From Acanthosepion esculentum (Eukaryota; Mollusca; Cephalopoda; Sepiida; Sepiidae): DNA of 64,000 nucleotides. The notes beneath the pieces are model-generated. The model made no database searches and was not told the origin of the DNA. It worked only from the letters and a program-made list of their open reading frames with translations. Location of the stretch: NCBI GenBank assembly GCA_964036315.1, contig OZ038517.1, positions 56,563,156-56,627,155 on the forward strand. Direction: 5' to 3'. The translations under genes were made by a program, and so were the position numbers. Shown piece by piece: positions 21,769-32,662 of this stretch. Position 1 is the first letter of the stretch. Each line of letters starts with the position of its first letter.

Positions 21769-24766
21769 ATGCCTTATAGATGCATTGTACCAAATTGCAA
21801 AGGGAATTATAAAAACGGCCCTAAAATACATGTATTTTCTTTAACTAAAGATAAAGAATTATCTGATGTTTGGATTCGTACAATCAGAAGAGATCATTTT
21901 TATCTACTAAATTCAGCAGAGTGAGTATTTTTTGTATTAAAAAATAAGTAAATTTTATTGAAACTTTAATGATAAAATTAATACCATGTCTTTGTAATTC
22001 ATAACATAAAGTTAATAAGACATAAATCTAGCGAGAAAGTTTAGAGAGAGAGACATTCATTCTCGTACGTGTTGTTTTTAAAATCTAAAATCTCGTTTTT
22101 TTAAGAAATAAACTTTAAAGAAATTTTCTACATAAATTCATTCATGAATTTTTAAAGGAATATTTTATATACATAAAAAATAATTTTAACGATTTTTTAG
22201 AATTGTTTTATTCGTGACTAAATGAAACTTTAATTGAATTGAATTTTATGTCTGTAATTCACAACACATTTTAAAACAGCTTTGTTTTAAAAAGTTATTA
22301 AACTCAATTGAAACTTTGAGGATTAAAATAATTTTATATCTTTATAAATTCCATAATAATAATGATCTAGAAGGGAAATTAAATTTCCTTGATAGAAATT
22401 ACTGGAGTTTTATTAGGCAGCAAGAGACACTTATTATATTCAGCATCATCAAATCCCCATATCCAAAAATCTATCTGTCTCTTGTAATTGAATCTGATTT
22501 TGCAGTACATGTTTTTTTTGTAGAAATGTGGAAATACATTCAATAGGGGATTATAAGATTTCTAAACACGTAACTGATCAAAATACTCTTGAAATTCCGA
22601 TAGAAAACATGAAAAAAATGTACACAGAACAACAGCAACCTGAACCTCAAAATATGAGTTTTATATTAAAATTGGTAATGTCATTTCTACTATTGGTGCA
22701 AGAAGAATCAAACATATTAATGCACTCAAATTTATATATGAGCAGCTAAATTTAATGACACAAAATAAGCTTGATTATTCAACAGAAATGATGATATTTT
22801 CTTCATTGTTATATAACTGCTCCCCTAAAGGGGACAGATTGTTAAGAGACAGCAAAAATATAATTTTACCTAGCTATTCAACCATTAAAAGATTAACCTT
22901 ATCAACATATATGAATCCTTTGATTGAGCAACATGATAACAATTTTCTTATGTATATTAAAAATAAATTTAAGCTCCTAGTGCAGGACATCACAGTATCT
23001 TTACTTGTTGATGAAATTCATCTAAAACCTTATTTAGATTATAAGGGTGGTAATATTGTTGGCTTATCTGATAACAGCAATGAAGCTGCAACAAGTGCTT
23101 TTGCTTTTAGGATTAGCAGTGTATTCTCACAATATAAAATGTTGTGCATGTTATGCCAACTAAATGTCTTAAAGCTGAGAAGTTATTTGACATAGTTAAA
23201 CATAATAATTGGTTTATAGGAGATAGGCTTTCAAGTATTATCAATCATAACAGATAATTATGCTATAAATAAAAAAGCTATATCTTTCTTTTGCAGTTCT
23301 CCAAAGCTTTCCATTGTATATCCACCCCTAGTTATAAAGTCTCGACCTCTTTTCTTCCTTTTTGACTCAGTCCATATATTAAAATGCATTAGAAACAATT
23401 GGCTTAGTCAAAAAGATGCAAATAAATGCATGCTGTTCCCCAAATTTTGTCATGATGGAAATCATGAATTAGATAGTATCCAAAGTGCCACATTTTCTAC
23501 CTTACAGAAACTTCATGCCTTAGAATTTCAGTCAATTTTAAAATATTGTTATAAATTAACCTCAAAGGCACTTTCTCCTACTAATCTTGAAAGGCAAAAT
23601 GCTAATTTAGTTCTGCAAATTTTTAATGAATACACTATTCAAGGATTATTGATCTTAGGAAAACAGAAATATTTGCCTAATTTTGCAGAATATATAAACA
23701 TATTTTATATTTGGTGGACAATAATGAATGTTAAAATGCCATATAAAGGTTGTCGGCTTAGAAATAAATACTGCAATCCACTTAGAATGAATGAAGAAAA
23801 TTTTAGATTTCTCTCTGTATTCTGTGACTGGTTAGAATCTTGGAATAGCATTTCTGGAAGAAATGGCAAATTAACAAAGGAAAACTTTAATGCTTTGCAT
23901 CATACAACTTATGCATTTCTAGAACTGACCAAGTATTGCATAGAAGAACTGAAAATGCTATACATATTACCAGGCAAATTTCAAACTGATCACCTTGAAG
24001 CAAGGTTTGGTCAATATCAACAACTTACTGGGGATCAGTATAATATCTCGATACGGCAAGTGTTTGAGTGTGAAAAAATTATTAGAATGCAATCAGTTTT
24101 AAAATTAAATTTATTTAATCAGCAATGCATTAAAATTGATTTAAAGAGTTTACAAGAACCAAACTGGGATGAAGTGACAGAGGAGGAAAAGTTATATATA
24201 TATATAAATATAGAATTGATGTTAAAGAGGATGATGTAAATAATTGTAGAGAAGTTCTACCTGTAATACTATACTTAGCAAGTTATTGGTGTAATGCAGT
24301 TTTTAAGAAAATTAAATGCAATAGCTGCAAAGATTTAATATCTGGAAGTGTAAGAGATAATGTAGAAGAAATACCTGAAATAAGCAGCTATTTTCAGGGG
24401 ATTAATAGAGGTTCTCTCTTATATCCTAATGATAAAACTATAAATTTTGTTCTGAATAATTATGTAGTCATTGATAAGCTGATAAAAAATCATTCTTTTC
24501 TTCATTCAGTAAATCAAAGAAAAATAAAATAAGGTATGCATATAACATTGAATGTTTTTGCAGATTATGAGGTTCTTTTTTATGTTGACACTTGTGATGA
24601 GGGTCACAATATGGAAAAAATACAAAGAATGTTTGTCTGGAGCTCTACAAATGCTCTTTTAAATAATTTTTGTTCTAGGGAAAATAATAATATTACAAGT
24701 AACAAGTTAAGCAGAAAAAGAAAACTTCATTCAGCTAAATTTTGTATCAGTAACCCATTTTTCTGA
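21769..24766 (+). pseudogene. P-element-type transposase with THAP domain, broken
   Basis: Cut-and-paste transposase related to Drosophila P and vertebrate THAP9. The start Met (21769) opens MPYRCIVPNCKGNYKNG, the first half of a THAP zinc finger (C-x4-C), followed by VWIRTIRRDHF. Exon 1 probably ends at 21920 before the donor GTGAGT. The second Cys-x2-His half was not found. Middle pieces (22350-22750, 22755-23195) include LLVDEIHLKPYL, the first catalytic Asp region. After frameshifts come ITDNYAINKKA and LFDSVHILKCIRNNW (about 23240-23400), then a long open segment 23430-24239 ending in the conserved FQTDHLEARFGQYQQLTGD region. The C-terminus continues in shifted frames to 24766. At least two frameshifts and a missing finger half argue that it is non-functional. 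Confidence 0.85.
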
Positions 24767-25500
24767 AAGTATTATTTGATTTTTAAATCTATTTATTGTT
24801 TGTATCTAATGTATTTTCTTGTTTGTGTTTTTGTTTCTTGTTTATGTTTAATTGTTTTATTTATTTATCATAATTATTTTATTTATTCATCATTTAATTA
24901 TAATTTGCTTATTTAATTATTGTTTGTTCCCTAATTCATAATTCAGTTGTTACTGTAATAATCTCTTAATGATTACAAAAATTATAACTTCACAGAATAA
25001 TTATTAAAATTGAAATAAAAACATGCAATTTAAAACAATGCTGATTATGATTTATAAAAAATGTTCAAATGTGAAACAATTGACATCATGAATGAATTTC
25101 ATTCTTAAAATTAATTGTCTGTAACCTACTTTTCTATAAGTATTATTTGAATTTTAAATCTCTTTTTTGTATCAAATTTATTTACTTTCATGTATTTAGT
25201 TTATTTGTTTCTTATTTATATTTTAATCGCTTATTTATCATTTACATGTAATTTGCTCGTCTATTTATTTAATTGTTTGTTTGTTTCCTAATTCATAATT
25301 GAGTTGTTGCTGACCGAGTGTATATGAATATAATAATCATTAATAATTACGATATTGTAACTTTACAGAATAATTACTAAAATTAAGATAGAAACATGCA
25401 AATTAAAACAATACTGATAATGATTTAAAAAATGTTTTCAAATTTGAAACAAATAAAATAATGAACGAATTTCAGTCTTTAAAATTTAATGAAATCTAAC
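24767..25500. repeat. Diverged tandem duplication, about 365-bp unit
   Basis: About 24767-25130 and 25131-25500 align along their length: AAGTATTATTTGA, CCTAATTCATAATT(C/G)AGTTGTT, CACAGAATAATTA, GAAACATGCAA, ATGAA(T/C)GAATTTCA. It lies between the transposase stop and the right end of the P-type element, so it is likely untranslated element sequence duplicated after or before insertion. Confidence 0.75.
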
Positions 25501-25743
25501 ATGATGTTTAATTTCTTTAACAAAACATTCAGCAACATTTTTTTTTCTTATCGGTTATTTTTTAAAAATTAATATGAAATAAAGTTCTGTATAAAATCCA
25601 ATTCTGTTTATTTGTTTTGTAAAACAATGTATTTTATAAAAGTTTTCTAAAACCAATTTTTTTCTTACAATTATTCGTTACATTATGATTACTGTCTGTT
25701 TCACTGCATGGACTACTTTTGTGACGTCACGTTACTACCGAAT

Positions 25744-25767
25744 AGGCCTTGTTCTCTCGGAGGTCAC
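25744..25767 (-). repeat. Right terminal inverted repeat of P-type element
   Basis: Inverted partner of 21590-21613 and followed directly by the target copy GGCTCGAC (25768-25775). Confidence 0.9.
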
Positions 25768-25950
25768 GGCTCGACACACCCAGTCGCGTCTACCACTCTC
25801 ACTCTTTTGTGATTCCTGTTTACGATTCTTCAGGAGTAGGCTGGGCCTTCACAGCCATGCCGCCACAGCCACCAGGGGTGGAGAAAAAGAATAGGGAGAA
25901 AAGATGAGCATACCGATGATCGGATGCGAGCGAGTGCCGACGAGATTATG
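25768..25950 (+). pseudogene. RTE-like LINE zinc-finger tail after the P element
   Basis: The plus strand reads LFCDSCLRFFRSRLGLHSHA (about 25800-25860), a C2H2 finger (C-x2-C...H-x3-H pattern) found at the C-terminal end of many RTE-like ORF2 proteins. It continues the LINE interrupted at 21588. The frame joins out of phase after removing the transposon, so the LINE was probably already decayed. Confidence 0.75.
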
Positions 25951-26162
25951 AATTTGAAACGCTTTTACATTAAAAGTGAAAATTGCGGAAAATGAGATAT
26001 GTTTTCGTCATTTTATGATTTTTATTTCTAGAAAGTAGGAAAAGTTCTATAAACAGAAAAACTTCAGAAGGTCCAGAAGTGGAAATATTGATCTGGAAGA
26101 CTGAGAATCAAAGATTTTAAAATAAAAATGGATTAGAAGATTTTAAAGATTGGATAGAAAAG

Positions 26163-27063
26163 TACTAGGTTGGAACAAAAGCTCGTGCAGTTTTTAAGTG
26201 AATTTCTGAGACAATGTTTAGCTAGACCTGCAGTCGTTCATGATGACCGAATCGAAACACTAATTAAAAATAACTCATGTCACACGACAGAGATACTCCA
26301 AATATCTCGACTGATTATTTTCAGGTATTTATAAACACTTGTATACGTGAATCGCTAGACCTCATTTCCGTCCGGGATTCTCCACTCAAACGCAACAAAA
26401 ACCAAAAACCAAAAACGTCAGATATTAGAAAGGATCACAGGCAATGAAAAATGGATTATTTACAACATTGTGGAAAGAAAACAAGTCTTAGGGTAAATGA
26501 AATAAACCACCGCCAATCTCTTCAAAAACTGCTCGGCATCCGAAGATGGTGGATATGCATTACGAGCTCTTCCCCACAAAAGAATCAGACGTTGAATTTA
26601 GACAAGTACTCTTACAAATTGAACCTATTAAAAGTAACGATCAATGAAAAGCGTACGGAATTAGTCAATCGAAAGGGTGTCGTCTTCCATCAGGACAATG
26701 CCAATCCTCACGTCTCTTTGCCGACCTGGCAGAAAGTGGTAGAATTTGGTTAGGATGTTCTACTATACCCACCGTACTCACCTGACCTTACCCCGCTTCG
26801 GATTAACATTTATTTCGATCCCCACGATATTCTTTTAATAGGAAAAATATCAATTCTCTGGAAGCATGTAGAAACCAATTAAAATAGTTCATCACCTAGA
26901 ATAATGTCAATTTCTGGGGCGATGGAATTATGAAGTCTCAAAGATGGCGAAGGGTATTGGAACAAAATGGTATTTATGTGGTTGAATGAATCTTTTTACA
27001 AATTTCTAAGTATTGTCGTAGAAATTCACTGAAAAAAACGCTACGAGATTTTGTTCTGACGCT
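26163..27063 (+). mobile_element. Mariner-type transposon, internally deleted
   Basis: The left terminus (AGGTTGGAACAAAAGCTCGTG) matches the inverted right terminus near 27008-27060 over about 50 bp, both including AGTGAATTTCT and GACAAT. Inside, shifted frames encode VVFHQDNANPHVSL and YPPYSPDLTP (26650-26800), the mariner catalytic region. The usual PSD after the SPDL motif reads PLRIN, so the third Asp is lost. At about 900 bp it is shorter than the usual 1.3 kb. Confidence 0.8.
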
Positions 27064-29030
27064 AATAATTTTCTGCATAATCTTTAATGTTTTCTAATCC
27101 GTATACTTTTAAAAACTTTAAGATCTACAATATAAATCAGTCATCTTGCAATAATCTAATGTTTTATATTGTTCTTGGGCTTTCGAAAAGAATATTTGTT
27201 TTTAATGTTCATTATGTCTATATTTGCTTTTTGTCTTTTCATCACCATCCATTCTCTGTATAACTTTGTGTCCATTTTTATCCAATCCATTGTCAAGGTT
27301 TTAATCTAGTTACACAAAATGACACATTTCAGGGAACCACATTTAACATTCAAAAATTCAAGAAATCAGCGCATACCATATTCTTTAAAATCTTTCATAT
27401 AATTCATAAAGGCTGGAAGGAGGTTCAGAAAAAACTTATATGCGAGACTCGTGTCTTTGGAAGAAGAGTAGTAAATAGGTTAGCCGATATGCAGTGGAAA
27501 ATCTATTTTTCTTCCATTTTCAATACAAAAATTAAAACCGAGAAAGTCCTTGTGATTAGATTTAATGAAGTTTCTTCATTCGTCTCTGTTTCCGCTTTCG
27601 TCAGTTTGCGAACTGATATGACTTATCTGGCGCCATTTATTACGATTGTCACATTTGTCCGAGGCTATTTTGGTCGTTTAACCATGATGCAAAGGTTGCT
27701 CCATCTGATTGTAACATTGAGAACTTTCATGTTAGATTTTGTTAGGCTACTACTAACCTCACGAAAGACCAGTTTGTTGAAGGACGACAGTTCCACTCCC
27801 CCACCCCAGCCAAAAAAAGAGACACAATTGATGTATGTATTGCTAAATAGCTTCACCTACCCATTCTCCAGGAGTGAAACCGGATTTTAAAACTAAGGAA
27901 CTGGTTTTGTAATTCGGCGTTAGCCTCTTCCTGGGTGAGTTGTCTTCACTATGGCGGACCCTGAAAAGTTAAAAGATTATTTCAGATGTTAAAGAACAAA
28001 GTTTTAAGGCGCTTTCTTTTTTGTTTTAAGAAAGCGGCAGTTAATGAAATGCTCACCTAAACCATTTTCGATTTCTGAAACTTTCTCTTCCAATGTAGTC
28101 ATTAAATGAAATGATGATTAAAATCTTATATCGAATTTTCTTTTAAATTTGATTGCTTTTCAAGCCTACAAAACAATGATTATATAGCGAAACACAATCG
28201 TTGTTAGTAAACTGCAAATATGATAAATTTGACAATTAAAAGTATTCAATACAACATAGAGTCTATAAAACGTAAGATAAAGAATAAAAAAATAAAACCG
28301 AAGGAAGAATTGTCAGGCCATCTTCAGTCTTTATCTTGTGTCGCTCAAGATTTATTGTTTTGTTTTTTTGTTGTTGATTTTTGCTTTTTTGTTCATTTTT
28401 TTATTTTTTATTTATATATTTATTTTATTTTTTTGCCGGTGTGTGATATTCGGGTTCCATATTAGCTATTAAATATTTTTTTTGCATGAAAACATCGTGT
28501 CATTATTTTCGTTCTCTTATTCATTAGTGGGCCTGGATTCGGTAACATCATGATCGCAATTTTTTTCTCCTAGCAGAATTTGCATATTTTCGAATGGGCG
28601 TTCTGTTCATCTTTTATTTTCTAAATATAAACAGAGCAGTGCTACTACAGAACCTAATCAATCTGAACGATGTTGCATGGTTGCGGACTTCTTTTTAAAC
28701 GCGCCCTCGGTCGAATCAATATAATTCATTGTAAGCGTGCTTTCTATTTCAATGTCGGCACTGTATACAGCGTTGTTGTTAAAACATTATCCATTTAAGG
28801 GGCGATTTCCACTTTTTTCTACAATTCTAGTCTATGTTTACTTGCAGATTTACCCGTCAACACTTTCTAGCTGTACCTCTTAATAATCTTCTCCGTTTTG
28901 GGCATTGCACTGTAGCTAAGTATTCTTATTAAAAATTTTATAGAATACATTATTTGCTAGAAAGTGTTTGTTTAGTATAGCGAAGAATTTCGGGCCAATT
29001 TTCGTTTTTACTTGCAAATTAAACGCGGAC
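27064..29030. other. No gene recognised
   Basis: AT-rich DNA with a 133-codon frame at 27489-27890 and an 81-codon frame at 28220-28465; neither shows a domain or coding bias I can recognise. T-rich runs occur near 28360-28440. Confidence 0.45.
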
Positions 29031-29034
29031 TGTT

Positions 29035-29115
29035 GGTTAGTTTTGCTTCGTGGCTTATGAACTCCTATAGTTTATTTAATGCCGAAATCTAAAACATAAT
29101 TTTGCCTTCAACTGC
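29035..29115 (-). repeat. End module of the variable-core repeat (copy 3, partial)
   Basis: CTCCTATAGTTTATTTAATGCCGAAATC resembles the terminal module at 20345-20390. It is truncated at about 29150 beside a mariner end. Confidence 0.5.
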
Positions 29116-29144
29116 GGATATTTTGTACATATTTTATATATGTC

Positions 29145-29212
29145 GTTTTCTCACATGAAGTTGAACGTCAAAAAACGACATTATTTTTGCACCAACCTAA
29201 TACTTTCAGGAT
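29145..29212 (-). mobile_element. Mariner terminal fragment
   Basis: Read on the minus strand it begins ATTAGGTTGGTGCAAAAAT and continues TGTCGTTTTTTGACG, a mariner terminal repeat. An internal inverted pair (CGTTTTCTCACATGAAG / AACGTCAAAAAACGAC) suggests a short MITE derivative. Confidence 0.65.
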
Positions 29213-29284
29213 AAACGTATGTTTCATAGATATATAGTTTGTAGAGGTGTTATAGCGATTTAATCATAGTAGATTAGAGGTAGC

Positions 29285-29395
29285 ACAAGGCCGAAGATAT
29301 GAAACACCCAGTGAGGATCGAACTCACTACTCAGTTATAATTGATCTCTCAAAACAAACTTGCTAACCATTACACCAAGTCAAAATGTCCACTAT
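29285..29395 (-). repeat. tRNA-derived SINE
   Basis: On the minus strand TGGTGTAATGGTTAGCAAG (A box) is followed by GAGTTCGATCCTC (B box) about 40 bases on, then a non-tRNA body. No CCA or intact acceptor stem. Confidence 0.7.
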
Positions 29396-29399
29396 AATG

Positions 29400-30020
29400 T
29401 TATGTTTTGGTATAAACCTATTTCATTAAGGTGGGACATTTTGTTGAGTTTCAGTATTTTCAAATAGTTTTCCAAACTTATTTTCTTTGTAGGTGCTAAG
29501 TGAGTAATTTCAGTTAAAATGTATTTCACCGTGAGTGCAGCTTGTCAAGTTGTATAAGTTGGTTGATCTTCGTTCTTCAGCAAGTATGCAAATTAAACGG
29601 ATAGTTAAACCAAATAAGCTTTCTTTTTTTCTTGTATTTGTCGCAATCAGGTTGACATTTTAATATCTTTTATAGCCCTCCGCTATCAATGCTGACTGGT
29701 AATATGTTTTATATTTTTAAAGAAGATGAGTAGCGCCATAACTAATGCTCAGGTATCTTAATAATGTATCTGACTGGTTTGATTTAATATCAGCATATCT
29801 AAACTCGGGAATTCTTTTCCTATATGGTTCCAATATTCCTTTGTCAAGATATTCAACCTGTATCGAAAATAATATTAAATCCAAATTTTAAAAAAATTGA
29901 ATCCAAGCTTGCTATTTAAAAAGAGAACTGAAATAATGAGGCGATGTTTGCATGCATAAAGACTATAGGTAATATAGAACCAGGATATTGCTTACATCTG
30001 GGCCAACCCCAAAAACTATG
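29400..30020. other. No gene recognised
   Basis: AT-rich intergenic DNA without repeat matches in this window. Confidence 0.45.
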
Positions 30021-30110
30021 AGTATATATATATATACCGCCAAAGCCACCGAAACCGTGATATCACCCCTGGTCGGCGGCTGATGAAGATAGGGTATCAT
30101 ACGTGTATGT

Positions 30111-30112
30111 TA

Positions 30113-30152
<40 letters not shown>
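30111..30152. repeat. (TA)n tract beside hammerhead-like motif
   Basis: About 42 bp of TA with a CA interruption; adjoins the motif at 30156-30198. Confidence 0.9.
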
Positions 30153-30155
30153 CAT

Positions 30156-30198
30156 CCACAGAGAACATGTTTCGCTGTATCTCAGCTCATCAGTGTAG
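30156..30198 (-). ncRNA. Hammerhead-like motif, decayed stem III
   Basis: On the minus strand: CUACA, CUGAUGA, a 4-bp stem II (GCUG...CAGC), GAAA, a short stem III region (ACAUGUUCU), C, then UGUGG. Stem I (CUACA/UGUGG, one wobble) and the core are intact, but stem III pairs poorly beyond A-U. It is homologous to the better motif at 41268-41311. Confidence 0.55.
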
Positions 30199-30216
30199 CT
30201 AAACATCCGATTGCTT

Positions 30217-30286
30217 CAAGCCGGGGTCGAAACTCGACCGATTTGGCATCAGTCAGAGACTCTACCCCTAAGCTATCGGCGCACGG
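30217..30286 (-). repeat. tRNA-like head joined to the hammerhead-like motif
   Basis: Minus strand: ATAGCTTAGGGGTAGAG resembles an A box and D arm, and GGTCGAGTTTCGACCC forms a T arm with 4-bp stem and 7-base loop (B box). The acceptor arms do not pair well, so this is not an intact tRNA gene. With the ribozyme-like part and the TA tail it looks like one SINE-type unit. Confidence 0.6.
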
Positions 30287-30410
30287 CAGATACATGATGT
30301 ATATAAACGCTAGACCAGCAGCCAGGCCGCTTAATTCTGACGAAGAACTGTGCGTTAAATAGGAGCAGCATCTGTTAAAAATCCCCTTTCTCCCTAGTGC
30401 TCAATCGACG

Positions 30411-30484
<74 letters not shown>
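30411..30484. repeat. (TA)n microsatellite
   Basis: Long TA run with one CA interruption, followed by a GTGTGTG stretch. Confidence 0.95.
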
Positions 30485-30487
<3 letters not shown>

Positions 30488-30554
30488 TGTGTGTGTATTA
30501 ACGTAAGATGTTTTGACAAGATGGAAATAGTATATATATAGAGAGAGAGATTTT

Positions 30555-31143
30555 GCTACAATGAGCATGGCATAGCGGGTCTTAGGCGTTATGGTTTAGA
30601 ACTGGTGAAACTAAGGAATATAGTTCGTTTAATCACTTTCTATGAAAATAGCGATAGAACAGTGACAGGTTTGCGACGTTTCGTCTATGAGAAAGTGCTT
30701 AAAAAGTGAAAAATAATTCGTCACCCACAAGGACGTGGAGGTGCTATTAGGCTATTGAGACTGGAAAAAGGCTGGGCTGATGCTGCCCATATAGAGCAGC
30801 AGTATTGCATTTTCAGCCTGATCTGGCTCTTGTAAAAGGTAAAGGATAGCCCAAAGAATCAGGTACTTACGGGGGCGGCACAGGAAACCGACCATTTTCC
30901 CAGCATCTTTAGGAATTTGATTTCCACTTGAGGTCTGGATTGACCCCCAAAAAGGAGTTCAAGGCACAGGGCCTCCCTGAGAAAACATCCGTTCACTGCG
31001 ATCGATGAAATTACTGGGTCTGCTTGATGACGATGGAATGTCACCGATTCTGTCAATAATGTTAGAATATCAGAAAGGTGACCCAGCCGATCGAAACCTG
31101 CACTGTTTGTCGCTGAAGAGGCTGTCCCTAGTGAGGTGATCAA
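30555..31143 (-). mobile_element. CR1/Jockey-like LINE ORF2 C-terminal fragment
   Basis: The minus strand shares order and wording with 61990-62760: SVTFHRHQADPVISS, CFLREALCLELLFG, and phrases such as CCGACCATTTTCCCAGCATCTTTAG-type DNA seen again near 62550. It lies after the reverse transcriptase palm and is full of shifts. Confidence 0.65.
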
Positions 31144-31830
31144 TTACATTTTTGTTGATTATACCTTCAAAAGGTTTGAAACTTAGGAGGCTCATGGGTC
31201 TATAATGATGAGTATTACATTGTAATAATTACCATAGCAATTATTATCGTCACGTGGTCATTTCACGACAGCAGCTGTTACTATCGTCATGTGGTAAACA
31301 CACATAAATAAAGAAAGTCTATTTTTTTAAAGGAAGTCTTCATTTTATTCCTTACGTTTGCCATCGTTGACATCTATTATCGCAAGGTATTTTCTTTTGA
31401 TATACTGTGAAGAGAACAGAGGGATAGATAATAAAACATGTAAAAGCGAATTTAGTCCAAATTTGGGACAGGAAAGTAAAATCTTCAAGTTTATAAAAAA
31501 AGCATGTTTTTGTTTTAGATTTTTCGTTAAAATCTTAAAAAACAAATAAACAAAAGACAAAAAGCTACAGAAAATCTACGAACAATGCAGTAAATTATAC
31601 AAATTTTCTTTCATGCAATACACATTACATTGAGAGTATTTTTAAATGAATGAATCTTGTATAGAGATTATCTCTCGCGGTGTGTGTGTACTGATAACAA
31701 AACTAAAATTTCAAAAAAAGAATTCATTTTGCTTCTTTATCATTTGTAGACTAAACAGCACGGAAATAAACACGCATCTATCTATATAAACCCCGACATG
31801 GTGTTCAAATTAATTCTCTATTTCTTTTAT
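31144..31830. other. No gene recognised
   Basis: AT-rich; short frames on both strands without domains. Confidence 0.45.
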
Positions 31831-31839
31831 GCGACGTGG

Positions 31840-32265
31840 ATCTTCAGGGCGTTGGCGATCATGGCTCTCCACAATTTCTTGTCCTCTGTAGCTCTCAAAT
31901 TTTGTCACCTCGCCATCTCCTTCAAACATTTCCGGCATCCATTCACTCAACCTCGACAAGTAGATTATGCATTGCTTTCCTCTGTCTCTCCTGACCTCAG
32001 TCCCTCCTGTGAGTATCAAATTTTACATGCCGTCTTTCCTTATTATGCGCCTAGAAATTTCAGCTGCCTCTTCCTGGTGTTAAATAGGTGTCATTTTTGT
32101 TTCCGTTTTCTCTAATACTTCAACGTTTTTCACATGCTTGCCCCAAGATATTCTCAGCATCTTTCTGTAAAACGACAATTCTGTTGCTTCAAGTCTCGTG
32201 AAGTCAAGTCATCAGTAACGAGATTGTTCAGCATTTACTGCCATATAGAAGGAATGATGTTACGT
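31840..32265 (-). mobile_element. RTE-like LINE C-terminal fragment
   Basis: Minus-strand frames include NLRATEDKKLWRAMIANALK (about 31850-31910), the final segment of RTE-type ORF2, and upstream NLILTGGTEVRRDRGKQ. Same family and orientation as 11345-11760. Confidence 0.7.
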
Positions 32266-32429
32266 AACAATTCAATACATCTCCAGTATTTCTAATATCA
32301 ATCAGTTAACTGCCATACATGGGTGATCATCTCTCTTACGATTCATGACTGACTAGGCAGAAATTTTTCCCTCAGTAGATTTCCGTTTCTTTCTAGATTG
32401 GTTACCAACCAAGACTATAGTCACAAGTC

Positions 32430-32605
32430 TGTCTTACTATTCAACCCATAGCTAGGGGAGAAGAGATTAGTTCATTCCTTTCCCAATAGTATTTGCGAGT
32501 AAGTGAATGTAACGAACCCGACTGGAATTCGAACTCGACTCTACGATTTCTCACTCCAAGTCGACATCCATTACTCCACAACACCTCCCACTACAAGTAA
32601 TAATA
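32430..32605 (-). repeat. 5S/tRNA-type SINE, truncated (no 5S head)
   Basis: The minus strand has TGTTGTGGAGTAATGGATG (A box), GAGTTCGAATTCCAGTC (B box), GGTTCGTTACATTCACTTA and the tail CCCCTAGCTATGGGTT. These match the tRNA and tail parts of the copies at 37165 and 55655, but no 5S-like sequence precedes the A box. Confidence 0.7.
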
Positions 32606-32662
32606 TTATAGATAATATAAATGCATTAAAATCTACAAAAAAATGTCCTCTTTTCTTTATTA

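Larger units (their letters stand above)
21589..25767 (+). mobile_element. P-type (THAP) DNA transposon
   Basis: A 4.18 kb element bounded by 24-bp inverted repeats (21590-21613 and 25744-25767; one mismatch) and an 8-bp target duplication. The palindrome TGACGTCA lies near both ends (21638-21645 and 25722-25729), a candidate subterminal binding site. Inside is a THAP/P-element transposase gene on the plus strand. The element sits in the tail of an RTE-like LINE. Good end preservation with a broken gene suggests a young but inactive copy, or one movable only by transposase from elsewhere. Confidence 0.9.

Noticed and set aside
27489..27890. 133-codon frame
   Set aside because: No domain, no coding bias that I can see, and a proline/lysine-rich end in ordinary AT-rich DNA.
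30040..30105. Second hammerhead-like arrangement (GAAAC, GGUC, CUGAUGA)
   Set aside because: The motif pieces are present, but only five bases separate the cleavage triplet from CUGAUGA and no GAAA follows stem II, so the connectivity is wrong.
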